8,474 bases of DNA from Acidobacteriaceae bacterium (lineage in GTDB: Bacteria > Acidobacteriota > Terriglobia > Terriglobales > Acidobacteriaceae), in the NCBI GenBank assembly GCA_030040175.1, contig JASHUF010000146.1, positions 1 to 8,474 of the forward strand. Direction: 5' to 3'. Positions 6,759 through 8,474 of the stretch are shown one piece after another. The translations under genes were made by a program, and so were the position numbers. Below the pieces are notes generated by a model, which saw only the letters and a list, made by a program, of their open reading frames with translations, was not told the DNA's origin and did no database searches. The stretch's first letter is position 1; every line of letters starts with the position of its first letter.

Positions 6759-7739
6759 TCAGGCCGGTACCGCAATCTGCTCCGGCTGCAACGCCAGAGC
6801 CTGCTGGCGCAGCGGCTCGAAGAGGATGCTGGAGAGATACCGTTCGCCGAAGTCGGGCAGCACCACGACGATCAGCTTCCCGGCATTGTCAGGCCGCGCG
6901 GCTACCTTGAGCGCCGCAACCACGGCCGCGCCGGAGCTGATGCCCACAAACAGACCCTCCTCCTTAGCCAGGCGGCGCGCCATGTCCACTGACTCGTCAT
7001 TGGTCACCAGAACCACTTCATCGATGACCTTGGTATCGAGAATGCTGGGAATAAACCCTGCGCCCAGGCCCTGAATTTTGTGCGGGCCGGGCTTGCCGCC
7101 GGAGAGCACCGGGCTATCAGTGGGCTCAACGGCGATGGCCTTGAATGACGACTTCTTCGGCTTGATGTAGTTCGACACGCCGGTGATGGTGCCACCCGTA
7201 CCCACGCCGGAGATGAGAATGTCCACTTTGCCGTCGGTGTCGTCCCAAATCTCGGGTCCGGTGGTATGCAGGTGGATGGCAGGGTTGGCGGGATTATCGA
7301 ACTGTTGCAGAATGTAGCCGTTCGGCGTCTTCTCAAGAATCTCGTTGGCCTTGGCGATGGCGCCTTTCATTCCATTCGGGCCCGGCGTGAGCACGATTTC
7401 CGCGCCATAAGCAAGCAGCGTCACGCGCCGCTCGAGGCTCATGGTTTCAGGCATGGTGAGAATGATGCGGTAGCCCTTGACCGCAGCCACAAACGCCAGC
7501 GCAATGCCTGTGTTCCCGCTGGTGGGTTCGATGAGCACGGTCTTGCCAGGAACAATCTTGCCTCTTCTCTCGGCGTCTTCGATCATGGCAAAGCCGATGC
7601 GGTCCTTGACGCTCGATGCGGGGTTTTGGCTTTCCAGCTTGGCAACAACGGTAGCCGGCAATCCGGCCGCCACGCGGTTGAGCCGCACAAGCGGAGTGCG
7701 GCCAATCAGTTCAGTTACATTCGCGGCAATGCGCGCCAT
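6759..7739 (-). CDS. cysK: Cysteine synthase A (O-acetylserine sulfhydrylase)
   Basis: This PLP enzyme makes L-cysteine from O-acetylserine and sulfide. The 326-residue length is normal for CysK. Motifs in order: [12 protein letters not shown] (9-20); the PLP-binding lysine K45 in NPASSVKDR; the substrate loop PTSGNTG (72-78); QFDNPANP (146-153); the phosphate-binding loop GVGTGGT (178-184); GISSGA (266-271); and [10 protein letters not shown] (294-303). The start ATG has AAGGA seven bases upstream. cysE follows on the same strand after 116 bases, so the two successive steps of cysteine synthesis are probably co-transcribed and the proteins may form the cysteine synthase complex. However, the CysE C-terminus is ...SMGEGI: it ends in Ile, the residue that in known complexes inserts into the CysK active site, which is compatible with complex formation. 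A cystathionine beta-synthase is less likely because there are no CBS domains. Confidence 0.95.
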   Translation of the reverse strand: MARIAANVTELIGRTPLVRLNRVAAGLPATVVAKLESQNPASSVKDRIGFAMIEDAERRGKIVPGKTVLIEPTSGNTGIALAFVAAVKGYRIILTMPETMSLERRVTLLAYGAEIVLTPGPNGMKGAIAKANEILEKTPNGYILQQFDNPANPAIHLHTTGPEIWDDTDGKVDILISGVGTGGTITGVSNYIKPKKSSFKAIAVEPTDSPVLSGGKPGPHKIQGLGAGFIPSILDTKVIDEVVLVTNDESVDMARRLAKEEGLFVGISSGAAVVAALKVAARPDNAGKLIVVVLPDFGERYLSSILFEPLRQQALALQPEQIAVPA

Positions 7740-8022
7740 GTTGATTTCCTTCTTTCCGGGGTCGCGGAACCCCTTCGTTCATGAAACGGACCCTTGAGGG
7801 TGGTGCAAGCTGTCAGGTGGGAAAAATCACACGCGCTATCAAGCGCAATTCGGCATCGGAGCTGGCACCAGGACGGTGTTAGCGACATCGATGCATGCCA
7901 ATAGCGTAGACCGAATGCAAGGAATATAGCAAGGGGCCCGGTTTGAGCAGGACCGGCGGCAAGCGAAATGCCCTCAATATGTGCCGCGATTGCCTCTTCC
8001 CGACTGGTAAGAGGCACTTTTA
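7740..8022 (-). promoter_or_regulatory. cysK upstream region with a structured leader
   Basis: This 283-nt gap separates ppc from cysK. The cysK-proximal part contains three small hairpins in a row: ACCC/GGGT closing a TCAA loop (7790-7801), CGTT/AACG (7776-7788) and GGGGT/ACCCC (7758-7773). They are followed by the cysK ribosome site AAGGA (7747-7751). A minus-strand frame from an ATG at 7888 has Cys at codons 8, 12, 20 and 28 and runs 25 bases into cysK; it has no visible ribosome site. TATATT at 7923-7928 is a possible -10 without a -35. I cannot match the leader to a known riboswitch class. Confidence 0.4.
7991..8021 (+). terminator. Hairpin after ppc with a T-tract on the plus strand
   Basis: TGCCTCTT (7991-7998) and AAGAGGCA (8009-8016) form a perfect 8-bp stem with a 10-base loop, seven bases past the ppc stop. 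The T-rich tail (CTTTT) lies on the plus strand only. On the ppc strand the hairpin follows AAAAG and has no T-tract. It is therefore a better terminator for rightward transcription than for ppc, although it may still protect the ppc mRNA 3' end. Confidence 0.45.
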
Positions 8023-8474
8023 TCACCCTGTATTCCTCAGTCCGGCCGAGATGCCATTGATAGTTGCCGCGATGACGCGGTTCACCTCAGGCGTATCCTC
8101 GCCGGCGCGCTTGCGGCGCAGCATATCCACCTGGATCAGGTGCATGGGGTCGACGTAGGGATTACGCAGCTTGATGGAATGAGCCAGCACCTGGTTGGAC
8201 TGGAGCAGCTCCTTCTGGTGCGTGACAGCGAGGACGGCGCGCACCGTGCGGTGGAATTCGGCTTCAAACAGGTCGTAGATGCGTTCGCGGAGCTTTTCAT
8301 CGCTGACCAGCGTGGAGTAGAGGCGCGCAGTGCCCAAGTCGGCCTTGCCCAGAGCCATCTCGACGTTTCGCAGCAGATCGATGAAAAGCGGGAACTCTTT
8401 GGCCATCGTTTGCAGCATCTCGAGATTTGGCCCGGAGTGCATGGCGGGGCGCGCGAGAAACTCTTCGATAGCGT
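8023..8474 (-). CDS. ppc: Phosphoenolpyruvate carboxylase, C-terminal part (partial)
   Basis: The C-terminal 149 residues are present; the gene continues beyond the window edge. The enzyme carboxylates PEP with bicarbonate to oxaloacetate, refilling the TCA cycle. Identity rests on the conserved C-terminal motifs: EMALGKADLGTARLYSTLV, the stretch containing KLRNPYVDP, the following HLIQVDMLRRKR, and the terminal GISAGLRNTG. By alignment from memory with E. coli Ppc, three residues that bind the inhibitor aspartate are kept: Lys773 (in GKADL), Arg832 (in LRNPY) and Asn881 (in the final NTG). Allosteric inhibition by aspartate is therefore plausible; the fourth residue is outside the window. 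An ATG at 8442 is internal, because the frame and the homology continue upstream of it. cysK lies 283 bases downstream on the same strand. Confidence 0.95.
   Translation of the reverse strand, partial: AIEEFLARPAMHSGPNLEMLQTMAKEFPLFIDLLRNVEMALGKADLGTARLYSTLVSDEKLRERIYDLFEAEFHRTVRAVLAVTHQKELLQSNQVLAHSIKLRNPYVDPMHLIQVDMLRRKRAGEDTPEVNRVIAATINGISAGLRNTG

Noticed and set aside
7715..8026. Minus-strand frame of 103 codons starting with GTG at the ppc stop and running into cysK
   Set aside because: As a full protein it has no recognisable family and its GTG lacks a good ribosome site. Only its later Cys-rich part is kept, as a possible leader reading frame.

Overview
The window is high-GC bacterial DNA with tightly packed genes. 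Codon use, the glycoside hydrolase content, the paired AAA+ ATPase and VWA genes, and short tandem arrays between genes all suggest a soil-type Acidobacteriota (Terriglobia-like) chromosome. This is inference from protein character; there is no rRNA or other marker gene here to confirm it.

Left part (1-2729): a divergent carbohydrate locus. A secreted protein, cut by the window edge, reads leftward from a probable TTG start. A secreted GH115-type alpha-glucuronidase of 745 residues reads rightward. The gap between them holds a perfect TATAAT and a clear Shine-Dalgarno site for the GH115 gene. Together they suggest attack on plant glucuronoxylan or related polysaccharides outside the cytoplasm.

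Middle part (2730-5861): a MoxR/Mg-chelatase-like AAA+ ATPase followed by a cytoplasmic VWA-domain protein with an intact MIDAS site, a two-gene chaperone-type module. A strong hairpin with a T-rich tail lies only 28 nt upstream of the ATPase start, so it may attenuate that gene as well as end GH115 transcription. The 132-nt gap between the two genes is filled by two different tandem arrays: an octamer (AGGGACTR-like) and a heptamer (RAGCTRR).

Right part (5908-8474, minus strand): ppc (3' end only), cysK and cysE, in transcription order. CysE makes O-acetylserine and CysK converts it to cysteine. PEP carboxylase feeds C4 acids to central metabolism. The cysK-cysE gap contains two oppositely oriented octamer arrays that can fold into a long mRNA hairpin. 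The cysE start codon lies inside one array and has no Shine-Dalgarno site. The 283-nt region before cysK has a structured 3' half and a Cys-codon-rich reading frame that could be regulatory.

The most interesting unexplained signals are the shared octamer arrays, especially where one forms the cysE start, and the cysK leader.
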